A stretch of 41,381 nt of DNA from Lachnospiraceae bacterium. Lineage in GTDB: Bacteria > Bacillota > Clostridia > Lachnospirales > Lachnospiraceae. This document shows, piece after piece, positions 24,471 through 32,386 of the stretch. The position numbers were made by a program, and so were the translations under genes. The stretch's first letter is position 1. Each line of letters opens with the position of its first letter. Location of the stretch: NCBI GenBank assembly GCA_017449745.1, contig JAFTFD010000221.1:1-41381 (forward strand). Reading direction: 5' to 3'. The notes under the pieces were generated by a model that searched no databases, was not told the origin of the DNA, and saw only the letters and a program-made list of their open reading frames with translations.

Positions 24471-25028
24471 ATGAGGGAATTACTGGACCTGTTCCTGACC
24501 TTCGCGCGGATCGGGGGCCTGACCTTCGGGGGAGGCTACGCTATGCTGCCGATGCTGCAGCGCGAAGTGGTAGACAAGCGGCACTGGGCGACCAATGATG
24601 AACTGATGGATTATTACGCCATCGGCCAGTGCACGCCCGGCATCATCGCCGTCAATACGGCGACTTTCGTAGGTAATAAGACAAGAGGCGTGATCGGCGG
24701 CGTCTGTGCGACGCTCGGCGTTGTCTCTCCTTCCGTGGTGATCATCTCCATCATCGCCGCCTTCATCCGCAATTTTGCAGAGCTTGAGGTCGTAGGGCAT
24801 GCCTTCGCCGGGATCCGCGTCTGCGTGTTCATCCTGATCCTCAACGCCGTCATCAAGCTCGGCAAATCCTCCGTCAAGGACGGCGTGACCATGGCGATCT
24901 TCCTGGCCGTACTCCTTGGTTCTGTGCTGCTGGATGCATCCCCTATTATTTTTGTCATCCTGGCAGGTGCCGCCGGTTTTGCGGCAAAAGAGATCCAATA
25001 TAAAAACGGAAAGGGGGCAGCGAAATGA
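24471..25028 (+). CDS. chrA: Chromate transporter, short-chain subunit 1 (CHR family)
   Basis: 185 residues with about six hydrophobic segments: a single CHR domain, half the size of the fused ChrA. Signatures are GGLTFGGGYAMLPMLQREVV near residue 15 and AIGQCTPGIIAVNTATFVG near residue 60. Short CHR proteins occur as neighbouring pairs that assemble together. They are annotated as chromate exporters, but in anaerobic gut bacteria the true substrate is doubtful. ATG at 24471 follows AAGGAGATC. The stop overlaps the start of the next gene by four bases. Confidence 0.88.
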   Translation: MRELLDLFLTFARIGGLTFGGGYAMLPMLQREVVDKRHWATNDELMDYYAIGQCTPGIIAVNTATFVGNKTRGVIGGVCATLGVVSPSVVIISIIAAFIRNFAELEVVGHAFAGIRVCVFILILNAVIKLGKSSVKDGVTMAIFLAVLLGSVLLDASPIIFVILAGAAGFAAKEIQYKNGKGAAK

Positions 25029-25633
25029 TCTACCTTCAGCTCTTCTGGGAATTCTGTAAAGCGGGCCTGTTTGCGGTCGGCGGCGGTCTTGCCACCCTCC
25101 CGTTCCTGCAGGAAATCGCAGTAAAAACAGGGTGGTTTACGACCGGCCAGCTGGCGGATATGATCGCCGTCTCCGAGTGCACGCCCGGACCGATCGGCAT
25201 CAACATGGCCACCTACGTCGGCTTTACGACAAAAGGCGTGCCCGGTGCCATCACAGCTACGCTCGGATTGATCTTCCCTTCGATCGTGATCATCATCCTC
25301 GTCGCCAAGATCCTGGATTCCTTTAAAAACAGCCGCGCAGTGCAGGATATATTCTACGGGCTTCGCCCCGCCTCAACCGGACTGATCGGTGCCGCCTGCG
25401 TCAGCGTTGCCCTGTCTTCGCTTATGGATCTGACAGGATACGAGGGACTTTCCTCCATCGCTGGCTGCATCCAGTGGAAGGCTGTCCTGCTGGCTGTGAT
25501 CCTGCTGGTCCTGACAAATCCGAAGCTCTTCAAGTTTACAAAGGATTCCGCAGTACTTAAGAAGATCTCTTCCCTGCACCCGGCAGTATTCCTGGCCGCG
25601 GCTGCGGTCATCGGAATCGTGTTCTCGTTCTGA
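25025..25633 (+). CDS. chrA: Chromate transporter, short-chain subunit 2 (CHR family)
   Basis: 202 residues, the partner of the preceding gene with an ATGA overlap, so the two are translationally coupled. The CHR signatures recur in changed form: FAVGGGLATLPFLQEIAV near residue 18 and VSECTPGPIGINMATYVGF near residue 53. About six hydrophobic segments are visible. The two halves differ enough to be antiparallel partners, as known for short-chain CHR pairs. Substrate is unproven. Confidence 0.88.
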   Translation: MIYLQLFWEFCKAGLFAVGGGLATLPFLQEIAVKTGWFTTGQLADMIAVSECTPGPIGINMATYVGFTTKGVPGAITATLGLIFPSIVIIILVAKILDSFKNSRAVQDIFYGLRPASTGLIGAACVSVALSSLMDLTGYEGLSSIAGCIQWKAVLLAVILLVLTNPKLFKFTKDSAVLKKISSLHPAVFLAAAAVIGIVFSF

Positions 25634-25673
25634 AGCAACAGAAAAGGGGCTGTGAAAAAAGAATAGCCCAGAA

Positions 25674-25722
25674 AAGGGCGTGTGAAAAATGATTTCTCAT
25701 TTTTCACACGCTCTTTCTTTTT
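25674..25722 (+). terminator. Strong Rho-independent terminator after the chromate transporter pair
   Basis: A 19-bp stem with one G-U pair (25674-25692 and 25697-25715), loop TTTC, followed by TTCTTTTT. The inner part is GTGTGAAAAATGA / TCATTTTTCACAC. Confidence 0.92.
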
Positions 25723-25814
25723 CCTCTGTCTATCTATATTTCTTCTATCTTTCTATATTTCTCTGTGGAAAGTTTTCGTGTCCTGCCAATTAGAGAATAT
25801 CGTGACCAGGAGCA

Positions 25815-26369
25815 TTATGACTCATCATTCTTCGTGAAGTCGTCTTTAAGATCCTGCGCCATCTGGGATGCTTTCGCGCTCATCTCGTTAAAATCCATCG
25901 TCACCTTCTCAACACCCAGGAAATGATAATGGCATCCGAGGAAGAGTCCCACGATCAGGAGCGGCACAACGATCTGGAAAGCAAAGACCAGCGCCAGGAT
26001 GAGTACCAGGAGCGGCACTGCAATCAGCTCTTCCTTCTTGCGCTCGACCTGGAAGGTGCACTTGATCAGCACATCGCAGAAGTGTTTCAGGGACTCCGCA
26101 AAACGTCCCGCCTTCTCCTTCGTCGTACTCGAATCGGCGCGGGTGCCGTCCCTGTTGATGACTTCGCCTGTCAGAACGTCCTCTTCCGTCTCTTTTGTTT
26201 CGTCTGTGGTGTAAAAAGCGGTCTTTTTCTGTCCCACCTTGCCGGCGCGCTCCAGGGCGATCACGGCGTCGAGCATATCATTTCCGTTTTCCTCGAGCGC
26301 CTTCTTGGCGTCTTCAAAGCTGACACCTGTCTTAGCAACGATTTTTTCTGCCATATCAAAAATATCCAT
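25815..26369 (-). CDS. UBA-like / DUF4342 domain protein
   Basis: 184 residues. ATG at 26369 follows GAGGAG; the open frame upstream is not supported. Residues 1-45 form a UBA/TS-N-like three-helix domain (IVAKTGVSFEDAKKALEENG, then DMLDAVIALE). Residues about 90-165 match DUF4342: an amphipathic part, then a hydrophobic hairpin (VPLLVLILALVFAF, VVPLLIVGLFLG). The protein is probably anchored in the membrane with its UBA-like domain in the cytoplasm. Function is unknown; the family is common in Clostridia. It is transcribed alone from a possible extended -10 at 26458-26466. Confidence 0.75.
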   Translation of the reverse strand: MDIFDMAEKIVAKTGVSFEDAKKALEENGNDMLDAVIALERAGKVGQKKTAFYTTDETKETEEDVLTGEVINRDGTRADSSTTKEKAGRFAESLKHFCDVLIKCTFQVERKKEELIAVPLLVLILALVFAFQIVVPLLIVGLFLGCHYHFLGVEKVTMDFNEMSAKASQMAQDLKDDFTKNDES

Positions 26370-26457
26370 GTTTTCTCCTCTCCGCCGGGCGGACCACGGC
26401 CGCCGCTGTGTGTTCTTATGCTGCGTGCCGGAATGCTTTTTGCTGTTTACAGGTGTC

Positions 26458-26466
26458 ATTGTAGCA
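26458..26466 (-). promoter_or_regulatory. Extended -10 promoter candidate for the UBA-like gene
   Basis: TGCTACAAT on the minus strand fits TGnTAnAAT, about 90 bases ahead of the start codon. No clear -35. Confidence 0.4.
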
Positions 26467-26713
26467 GTGCAAGATGAAAACAGAATGTCGGAAAGATTAA
26501 AAAAAGATTAGAAAAATCCGCTGCAAAATTTGTCTGCTTTTTCCTTCAGAGTGGCACGACTAATCCGGGCGTTGCCTTTATACTGTGCTGAAACAAAGGG
26601 AACAAAAAGAGAGAACGCAGGATCACAACGTTAAAGATCGAAACTCTTTTGTTCGGAGAAGATACCAAATGAGTTCATAACCGCCTGAGCGGTTTTGGAA
26701 AGGAGACAATACA

Positions 26714-26842
26714 ATGAGATATCATGATGTGCAGGATACAAGAAAACATGCCTCCATCCACAAGGAGCGCATTTACGATTACTGCTTATTCGAGAGAACA
26801 CAGAGACTGTGCACTTTCTTCGGTGCCGTGTTCCCGGTCTGA
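26714..26842 (+). CDS. Small hypothetical protein, 42 residues
   Basis: The frame starts with ATG at 26714 behind a good AAAGGAG site 7 bases ahead. It encodes a short basic/aromatic peptide ending in CLFERTQRLCTFFGAVFPV, with two cysteines near the C-terminus. I do not recognise a family. The leader ahead of it (26580-26710) contains the small hairpin AACCGC-CTGA-GCGGTT just before the ribosome site. The ribosome site and placement ahead of a terminator support expression, but coding is unproven. Confidence 0.45.
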   Translation: MRYHDVQDTRKHASIHKERIYDYCLFERTQRLCTFFGAVFPV

Positions 26843-26868
26843 CAGCAGAATACAGAGGTATTGAAAAG

Positions 26869-26970
26869 ATGAATCGATTATTCCAATTCCTTCACCGTCT
26901 GTTTCTGAGGGAAGAGGACAAACATTCCGACGAAATTCTCAGATTCAACGATACGGTGAAGAAAATCTGA
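26869..26970 (+). CDS. Small hypothetical protein, 33 residues
   Basis: ATG at 26869, 26 bases after the previous small frame. It encodes a charged, helix-prone peptide (NRLFQFLHRLFLREED, then SDEILRFNDTVKKI). GAGG lies 13 bases ahead of the start, a weak ribosome site. A terminator-like hairpin begins 16 bases after its stop, so the two small frames would make one short transcript. Family and role are unknown. Confidence 0.35.
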   Translation: MNRLFQFLHRLFLREEDKHSDEILRFNDTVKKI

Positions 26971-26985
26971 AAAAACTGAATATAT

Positions 26986-27126
26986 AAAAGGAGACAGGGG
27001 ACGGTTCTCTGTCTCTTTTTTTATGTGTCTGTTGAATCTGCGCGAAGCAGCCGCTGATTCAACAGACACATTTCACTGACATGTCAAACAAAAAGGAGAC
27101 AGGGAACCGTCCCCTGTCTCCTTTTT
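26986..27126. repeat. Three-palindrome, REPIN-like element
   Basis: Left hairpin 26986-27022 (stem around GGAGACAG / CTGTCTC) and right hairpin 27090-27126 (perfect 15-bp stem AAAAAGGAGACAGGG / CCCTGTCTCCTTTTT) are inverted copies of each other. Between them is a perfect 14-bp inverted repeat GTGTCTGTTGAATC / GATTCAACAGACAC (27025-27038, 27056-27069). Both outer hairpins end in T-runs, so they also act as terminators for the small plus-strand frames and the minus-strand GH3 gene that stops at 27132. Confidence 0.8.
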
Positions 27127-27131
27127 TATGC

Positions 27132-29288
27132 TCAAACCATGATCTTCACCGGCCTGCATCCCGTGAGCTCTTCCGATCTCTCTCCCGGCTGTGAGAATCC
27201 GGCATAGACAGCAAAATGGCTGCCTCTGACCTTGCGGACACCGTCCTCATCAACCGTTGTGAAAGCTCTCTCCGGCACGCAGATCGTGACGTCCTTTTCT
27301 TCGCCGCAGTCAAGATGCACGCGGCAAAATGCTGCCAGCGACGGATTCGGCGGAGCGAAAGAAGAGTCCTCGTCCCGGACATAGATCTGCAGCACGTCGT
27401 CTGTCTCGGCGCCGTCGTTTTTCACGTGCACCTTCAGCTGCAGTCCGTTCTTCATGTTCTCCTCAGCCGCAGCGGCTGCAGCGCCCGTCACGCGGCAGTC
27501 TCCGTACGTCAGTCCGTATCCGAACGGATACAGCGGCTTTCCTTCATAATATCTGTAGGTCCTGCCCTTCATGCTGTAGTCCGTAAACTCCGGCAGGTCC
27601 GTCACCCCGTAGTAGAAAGTGACCGGCAGCTTGCCGGACGGCGAGACGTCGCCGAACAGCACAGCGGCTGTATCCGCGCCGCCGTTCGAGCCGGGATAAA
27701 ATACCTGCAGAATGGCGTCCGCCTCTTCATCCGCTTCGGAGAGGTCGATCGCGCTGCCGGACACGTTGATCACGATCAGCGGTTTTTTCTCCCCTTCCGG
27801 AAGCGTACTGTTAAAGTACATAAGCTCCCGGATCAGCATCTCCTGTGAGTTCGGAAGATGAAGGTCCTTCTTGTCTCCGGACGCATAGGCATTTCCGGTA
27901 TCGCCTTCCTCGCCCTCGAGATTCTCATCCAGGCCGACCACGATGATCGCGACGTCCGAGTTCTCGAGAACGCCCTTTGCCTCTGACAGTCTGTCCTGTT
28001 CCATTTCGGAGAGCGACTCGACCTTATCTTTATATATGTGGCAGCCCTCCGAGTACAGGACCCGGATCCCGTTTTGAGCGGCGAGGTTCTGGATCCCCTC
28101 CAGGATCGTGATATATCTGGAAGCTGTACCGTGGTAATTGCCCATCAGGGCAGCCCTGCTGTTTGCGTTGGGGCCGATCACGCCGATCGTTCTGAGCTTG
28201 AAGGCATTGAGCGGCAGAACTCCGTTGTTTTTGAGCAGCACGATACCTTCTCTTGCTGCGCGGCTTGCCAGAGCAAGGTGGTCTTTGCTCTCCACCTCCG
28301 TGTAGGGAATGCTGTCATATTCCGTTTCATCGAACATGCCCAGCAGGAATCTCGCCGTGAACAGGCGCACGCACGACTGTGTTATGTATTTTTCGTCGAT
28401 CATGCCCTCGTGGAAGGCATCCAGGATCCTGGCGTAAGTGCACCCGCAGTTGACGTCCGTGCCGTTTTCCAGCGCGAGCTTTGCGGACTCCTTCGGTCCC
28501 TCCGTAATATGGTGGTACTCGTGGAAATCGGAGATCGCCCAGCAGTCGGAAACAAAGTGTCCCTCGAAGCCCCAGTCGCCCCGCAGGATCTTCTGCAGAG
28601 ACGGGCTGCCGCAGCAGACCTCCCCGTTGGTCCTGTTATAGGCTCCCATGACAGCCTCGACGCCGGCCTCCTTCACGCAGGCTTCAAATGCAGGCAGATA
28701 GGTCTCCTCCATATCCTTTGCCGATGCTTCGGCATTGAATTTATGGCGCACGGCCTCCGGCCCGGAATGGACTGCAAAGTGTTTGGCGCAGGCTGCTGTT
28801 TTCATAAACTCGCCTTTTCCCTGCAGTCCCTCCACGAATCGCACTCCGAGCCTTGCTGTCAGATACGGGTCTTCCCCGTAGGTCTCGTGTCCCCGCCCCC
28901 ATCGGGGATCGCGGAAAATATTGACGTTCGGTGACCAGAAAGTAAGCCCTTTATAAATATCCCTGTCACCGTGTTTTATTTGAAGATTATATTTTGCCCT
29001 GGCCTCTGTGGCGATACAGTCGCCGACTTCCTCCATCAGGTCTTCGTCAAAGGCGGCCGCCAGCGCGATCGCCTGGGGAAACATCGTCGCAGTCCCCGCT
29101 CTTGCCACTCCGTGCAGTCCTTCGTTCCACCAGTTATAAGCGGGTATATTCAGTCTCTCGATCGCCGGTGAATTATACAGCAGCTGGGAAGCCTTCTCTT
29201 CCACCGTCATCTGAGAAACCAGATCCTGTGCACGGCGTCTGGCATCTGCGCGTTTACTTTCCCATATTCTATCGGTATTCATATTCAT
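27132..29288 (-). CDS. GH3 family glycosidase, xylosidase-like, normal domain order
   Basis: 718 residues. The catalytic barrel is N-terminal here: YNWWNEGLHGVARAG near residue 51, NIFRDPRWGRGHETYGEDP, AKHFAVHSGPE near residue 168 and the nucleophile Asp248 in GHFVSDCW. The alpha/beta sandwich (EGIVLLKNNGVLPL) and fibronectin-like domain (PFGYGLTYG) follow. The NWWNEGLHG and CAKHFAVHSGPE motifs are those of the GH3 beta-xylosidase group. ATG at 29288 follows GAGAGGGGCGAGG; the longer frame to 29330 is not supported. There is no signal peptide. It is divergent from an AraC gene and, beyond it, a sugar ABC importer, so it probably cleaves imported xylo-oligosaccharides. Confidence 0.92.
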   Translation of the reverse strand: MNMNTDRIWESKRADARRRAQDLVSQMTVEEKASQLLYNSPAIERLNIPAYNWWNEGLHGVARAGTATMFPQAIALAAAFDEDLMEEVGDCIATEARAKYNLQIKHGDRDIYKGLTFWSPNVNIFRDPRWGRGHETYGEDPYLTARLGVRFVEGLQGKGEFMKTAACAKHFAVHSGPEAVRHKFNAEASAKDMEETYLPAFEACVKEAGVEAVMGAYNRTNGEVCCGSPSLQKILRGDWGFEGHFVSDCWAISDFHEYHHITEGPKESAKLALENGTDVNCGCTYARILDAFHEGMIDEKYITQSCVRLFTARFLLGMFDETEYDSIPYTEVESKDHLALASRAAREGIVLLKNNGVLPLNAFKLRTIGVIGPNANSRAALMGNYHGTASRYITILEGIQNLAAQNGIRVLYSEGCHIYKDKVESLSEMEQDRLSEAKGVLENSDVAIIVVGLDENLEGEEGDTGNAYASGDKKDLHLPNSQEMLIRELMYFNSTLPEGEKKPLIVINVSGSAIDLSEADEEADAILQVFYPGSNGGADTAAVLFGDVSPSGKLPVTFYYGVTDLPEFTDYSMKGRTYRYYEGKPLYPFGYGLTYGDCRVTGAAAAAAEENMKNGLQLKVHVKNDGAETDDVLQIYVRDEDSSFAPPNPSLAAFCRVHLDCGEEKDVTICVPERAFTTVDEDGVRKVRGSHFAVYAGFSQPGERSEELTGCRPVKIMV

Positions 29289-29512
29289 GCCCTCGCCCCT
29301 CTCAACAATTCCAACATTTGACATTGACACGATCTGATTCTATGATAATTCTATAGTGCCGTAGCCAAAAGGCAGAAAATAATGCCTCTGTATTTATCTT
29401 TCAGAGTCAGTATTTTCTATAGTATACCAATAAAGATTTAATGTAACCCCTTTTCGTATGCTGTGCAAGCAATAGTATGCAGATACTCCATGTTCAACGT
29501 GAGGCAGATCTT

Positions 29513-30496
29513 ATGACAGAAGAAGAGCTTCAGGAATACAGGATCCGGGCCAGGGAACAGACACCTGTCAAATACCGCCAGCCGATCAGCGAATATGTCG
29601 GCAGAGATGTCAACGGCGACGAAGAAAATGTCGATTATGTTCCAGGTACACACCTTCGCATCTGGTACAACAACCTGATCGAAGGCTATGAAATGCACCA
29701 CCATTCTGCCACAGAGATCATTCTGTGCGTCGAAAATGGCTACAGTGTTTTCGTGGAAAACCAGCTTTATACAATGAGCGAAGGGGATATTATCTTTATT
29801 CCGCCCAACACTCTGCACCGGCTCCCCGGCGGTTTCGAGGGCGCGCGCTTTATCTGTCTGATGGATCTGGCGCCGCTCCAGGAATTCCGTGACTTTAAAG
29901 TCCTGGATCCTGTCCTGATGCATCCGCTTTATCTGAACAAAAATACAGGTTCCGCGCTGTATCACCGCATCTATGAGCTGATGATGCAGATCATTGAGAC
30001 CTACTTTGGCAGCCGGAGCATGTGGGAGCTCTCGATCTACTCGACGCTCTTCGAAGTCTACACGACGATCGGGCAGGATTACTATGCCTCCAAGGACAGT
30101 TTCTCCACCTCCGAAGGTCCCCGCCACAAAGCCAATTACGAAAAATTTGCCGGTCTTCTCAACATGATCGATGAGCACTATGGCGAGGACATCACACTGG
30201 AGCAGGCCGCCGACAGCGTCGGGTTCTCCAAGTTCCACTTTACGAGGCTCTTTAAGGAGTACACCGGCACGACGTTCCTGGACTATGTGATGCACAAGAG
30301 GATCCAGGCTGCCCAGGAGCTGCTCTCAACAGACCAGTCGATCACCTCGATCGCCTTCCGTACCGGATTCAACAACCTGACTTCCTTTAACCGGAGCTTT
30401 AAAAAATACACCGGTCTGTCTCCCTCTCAGTACCGTCTCATGAATGAGACCTACAGAGGACACATCTCCGTTTTCTCGGAGTCTGTAGAAGCTTAA
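29513..30496 (+). CDS. AraC family transcriptional regulator
   Basis: 327 residues from the ATG at 29513, which has GTGAGG ahead; an earlier in-frame ATG at 29477 has no ribosome site. The N-terminal cupin domain is clear: GYEMHHHSATEIILCVENGY and YTMSEGDIIFIPPNTLHRL. The C-terminal domain has both helix-turn-helix motifs (LEQAADSVGFSKFHFTRLFK, then ITSIAFRTGFNNLTSFNRSF followed by LSPSQYR). It lies between the divergent GH3 xylosidase-type gene and the convergent ABC sugar importer, and probably controls both. Its stop codon directly abuts that of the ABC permease. The 220-base gap ahead (29289-29512) is AT-rich and must hold both promoters, but none is clear. Confidence 0.9.
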   Translation: MTEEELQEYRIRAREQTPVKYRQPISEYVGRDVNGDEENVDYVPGTHLRIWYNNLIEGYEMHHHSATEIILCVENGYSVFVENQLYTMSEGDIIFIPPNTLHRLPGGFEGARFICLMDLAPLQEFRDFKVLDPVLMHPLYLNKNTGSALYHRIYELMMQIIETYFGSRSMWELSIYSTLFEVYTTIGQDYYASKDSFSTSEGPRHKANYEKFAGLLNMIDEHYGEDITLEQAADSVGFSKFHFTRLFKEYTGTTFLDYVMHKRIQAAQELLSTDQSITSIAFRTGFNNLTSFNRSFKKYTGLSPSQYRLMNETYRGHISVFSESVEA

Positions 30497-31339
30497 TTAA
30501 CCTTTTACGCTTCCCAGCGCAACGCCGGCAATAATATACTTGGACAGAGCCAGGTATACGACGATCAGCGGCAGTGCTGTCAGGGTCAGGCCCAGATAGA
30601 CCGCGCCGTATTCTGTTTTGTAAATATCTCCTCTTAAGAGGGAGATCATGATCGGCAGCGTGTATTTTTTCTGGTCTGTCAGGAGGATCAAAGGTGTAAA
30701 CAGGTTGTTCCAGCTGCTCACGAAGCTGAAGATCGCCTGGGTCGCGATCGCGGGCTTCATGATCGGGAGTGCTATCGCGTTAAAAATATAGAACTCTCTG
30801 GCTCCGTCGATTCTGGCCGACTGCACGATCTCGAGAGAGAGTGCCGGCACCATATACTGCCTCATGAAAAATACCATGGAAGGCGAAGCGATCGCGGGCA
30901 GGATCAGCATCAGCAGATTGTTCGTCATGTGGATCTTATAGACCATCTGATAGAAACCGATCATCGTGATCTGCGCCGGGATCATCATGATCGCCATGAT
31001 GAAGGAAAAATAAGCTCTCTTGAGTTTCCAGTCATAGACGACCAGTCCATATGCCGTCAGCGTGGAAAAATAGGTCGCCAGCGTCGTTGCGCAGACGGAA
31101 ATAATCATGGAGTTAAGGAACCCTACGGAAGGCTTGAAGCTCTTGCCGACCAGTATTTTGAAGTTATTCGCAAAATACGAGGAAGGGATCAGGGAGACCG
31201 CATGCTGCTGGATCTGTGTCGTGGAGCGCGTCGAGTTTACGATCATGACCACGAAGGGGAACAAGCTCAGGATCGCGAGAAACACGCAGATGATAAAAAT
31301 GATGGTCTTCGCCGCATAATGATGATTATTGCTTTTCAT
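30497..31339 (-). CDS. Sugar ABC transporter permease, MalG type
   Basis: 280 residues with six membrane segments. The EAA loop that contacts the ATPase is near residues 170-200 (EIVQSARIDGAREFYIFNAI, then ALPIMKPA). It forms the channel with the MalF-type partner. Its start overlaps the end of that gene by four bases. The substrate is an oligosaccharide by context. It is the last gene of the operon, and its stop touches that of the AraC gene with no terminator between. Confidence 0.93.
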   Translation of the reverse strand: MKSNNHHYAAKTIIFIICVFLAILSLFPFVVMIVNSTRSTTQIQQHAVSLIPSSYFANNFKILVGKSFKPSVGFLNSMIISVCATTLATYFSTLTAYGLVVYDWKLKRAYFSFIMAIMMIPAQITMIGFYQMVYKIHMTNNLLMLILPAIASPSMVFFMRQYMVPALSLEIVQSARIDGAREFYIFNAIALPIMKPAIATQAIFSFVSSWNNLFTPLILLTDQKKYTLPIMISLLRGDIYKTEYGAVYLGLTLTALPLIVVYLALSKYIIAGVALGSVKG

Positions 31340-32310
31340 TTCTTCTGCGCCTCCTTCATCTTTTTCCTGTATTCCTTCTCCTGCTGCCGGATCGTCTTAT
31401 GGATCTTCTCTTCGTCCTTATCCCGCAATGCATAGAACATCACTCCCGAGACCGCGCAGATGATCACGAACATGATCATGCTGGCCGCCGCCGCTCTGTT
31501 GTACATGTAGCTGCCGCTGAACGCCTGGTTGTAAATAAACACACCTGTCGTCAGGGTCGCATTGTCAGGGCCGCCCATCAGGAAGAGCTTGGGAATATCA
31601 AACATATTCAGTCCGCCGATCAGGCTCGTTACCAGGGTAAAGAGCAGGATCGTCTTGATGTTTGGGATCGTGATCTGCCAGAAAGTCTGCCAGCCGTTTG
31701 CCCCGTCTACTTCCGCCGCCTCGAAGATCTCAGGGCTGATGCCCAGAACACCGGAGATCAGGATGATCATCGTGTAGCCGTACCACATCCATGTCTGTAT
31801 AAAGATCACAACGCCTCTCGCGATATTCTTTTTGATCAGGAAATTGTACGGTGCATCCAGGATGCCGAACCTGGTCATCAAGTCGTTGACAGGACCCATG
31901 GGGTAGCCGAACAGCGCGTTGAACAGGATCGCGACCGTCGCTGCCGTGATGATATTCGGCATGTAGAACAGGACTTTAAAGACGCCTTCTCCCGGGACTT
32001 TAAAACGTCTGTCCGTGAACCAGGCTGCCAGGAGCAGTGCCAGGATCAGCTGGGGAATAAAGTTGCTAACCCACAGAACGACCGTGTTTTTAAATGCCGT
32101 ATGGAACGTGGGACTCGTCAGGATCTTGATAAAATTCTCCAGCGGGTTGGCCAGGATATGAAAATCCGTTTTGCCGATTCCCTTCAGATCCGTAAATCCG
32201 ATAAGTGCCGTGTACAGTGTCGGGTAGGCCATAAAAATAAGGAACGCGATCGTAAACGGCAGTGTAAACAGATATCCGTATTTCGCATATCCTTTATGTT
32301 TCTTTTTCAT
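31336..32310 (-). CDS. Sugar ABC transporter permease, MalF type
   Basis: 324 residues with about six membrane segments and a lysine-rich cytoplasmic tail (RQQEKEYRKKMKEAQKK). The EAA loop is EIFEAAEVDGANGWQTFWQI followed by TIPNIK. It lies between the binding-protein gene and the MalG-type gene. An intercistronic hairpin at 32332-32360 separates it from the binding protein, which is typical where more binding protein than permease is needed. ATG at 32310 follows GGAGGACC. Confidence 0.93.
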   Translation of the reverse strand: MKKKHKGYAKYGYLFTLPFTIAFLIFMAYPTLYTALIGFTDLKGIGKTDFHILANPLENFIKILTSPTFHTAFKNTVVLWVSNFIPQLILALLLAAWFTDRRFKVPGEGVFKVLFYMPNIITAATVAILFNALFGYPMGPVNDLMTRFGILDAPYNFLIKKNIARGVVIFIQTWMWYGYTMIILISGVLGISPEIFEAAEVDGANGWQTFWQITIPNIKTILLFTLVTSLIGGLNMFDIPKLFLMGGPDNATLTTGVFIYNQAFSGSYMYNRAAAASMIMFVIICAVSGVMFYALRDKDEEKIHKTIRQQEKEYRKKMKEAQKK

Positions 32311-32331
32311 TCAGGTCCTCCGCTTTTGGAA

Positions 32332-32360
32332 CGGGGCTGCGCTTTTGAAGCGCAGCCCCG
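32332..32360 (-). terminator. Intercistronic hairpin between binding protein and permeases
   Basis: Perfect 11-bp GC-rich stem CGGGGCTGCGC / GCGCAGCCCCG around TTTTGAA. No T-run follows, so it probably protects the upstream mRNA or causes partial termination rather than stopping transcription. Confidence 0.75.
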
Positions 32361-32386
32361 GACATTTCAGTAACTTGTTATTTTTA

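Noticed and set aside
26551..26576. Sigma-54 promoter (TGGCACG ... TTGC)
   Set aside because: The two boxes are about 13 bases apart instead of the required 4-5.
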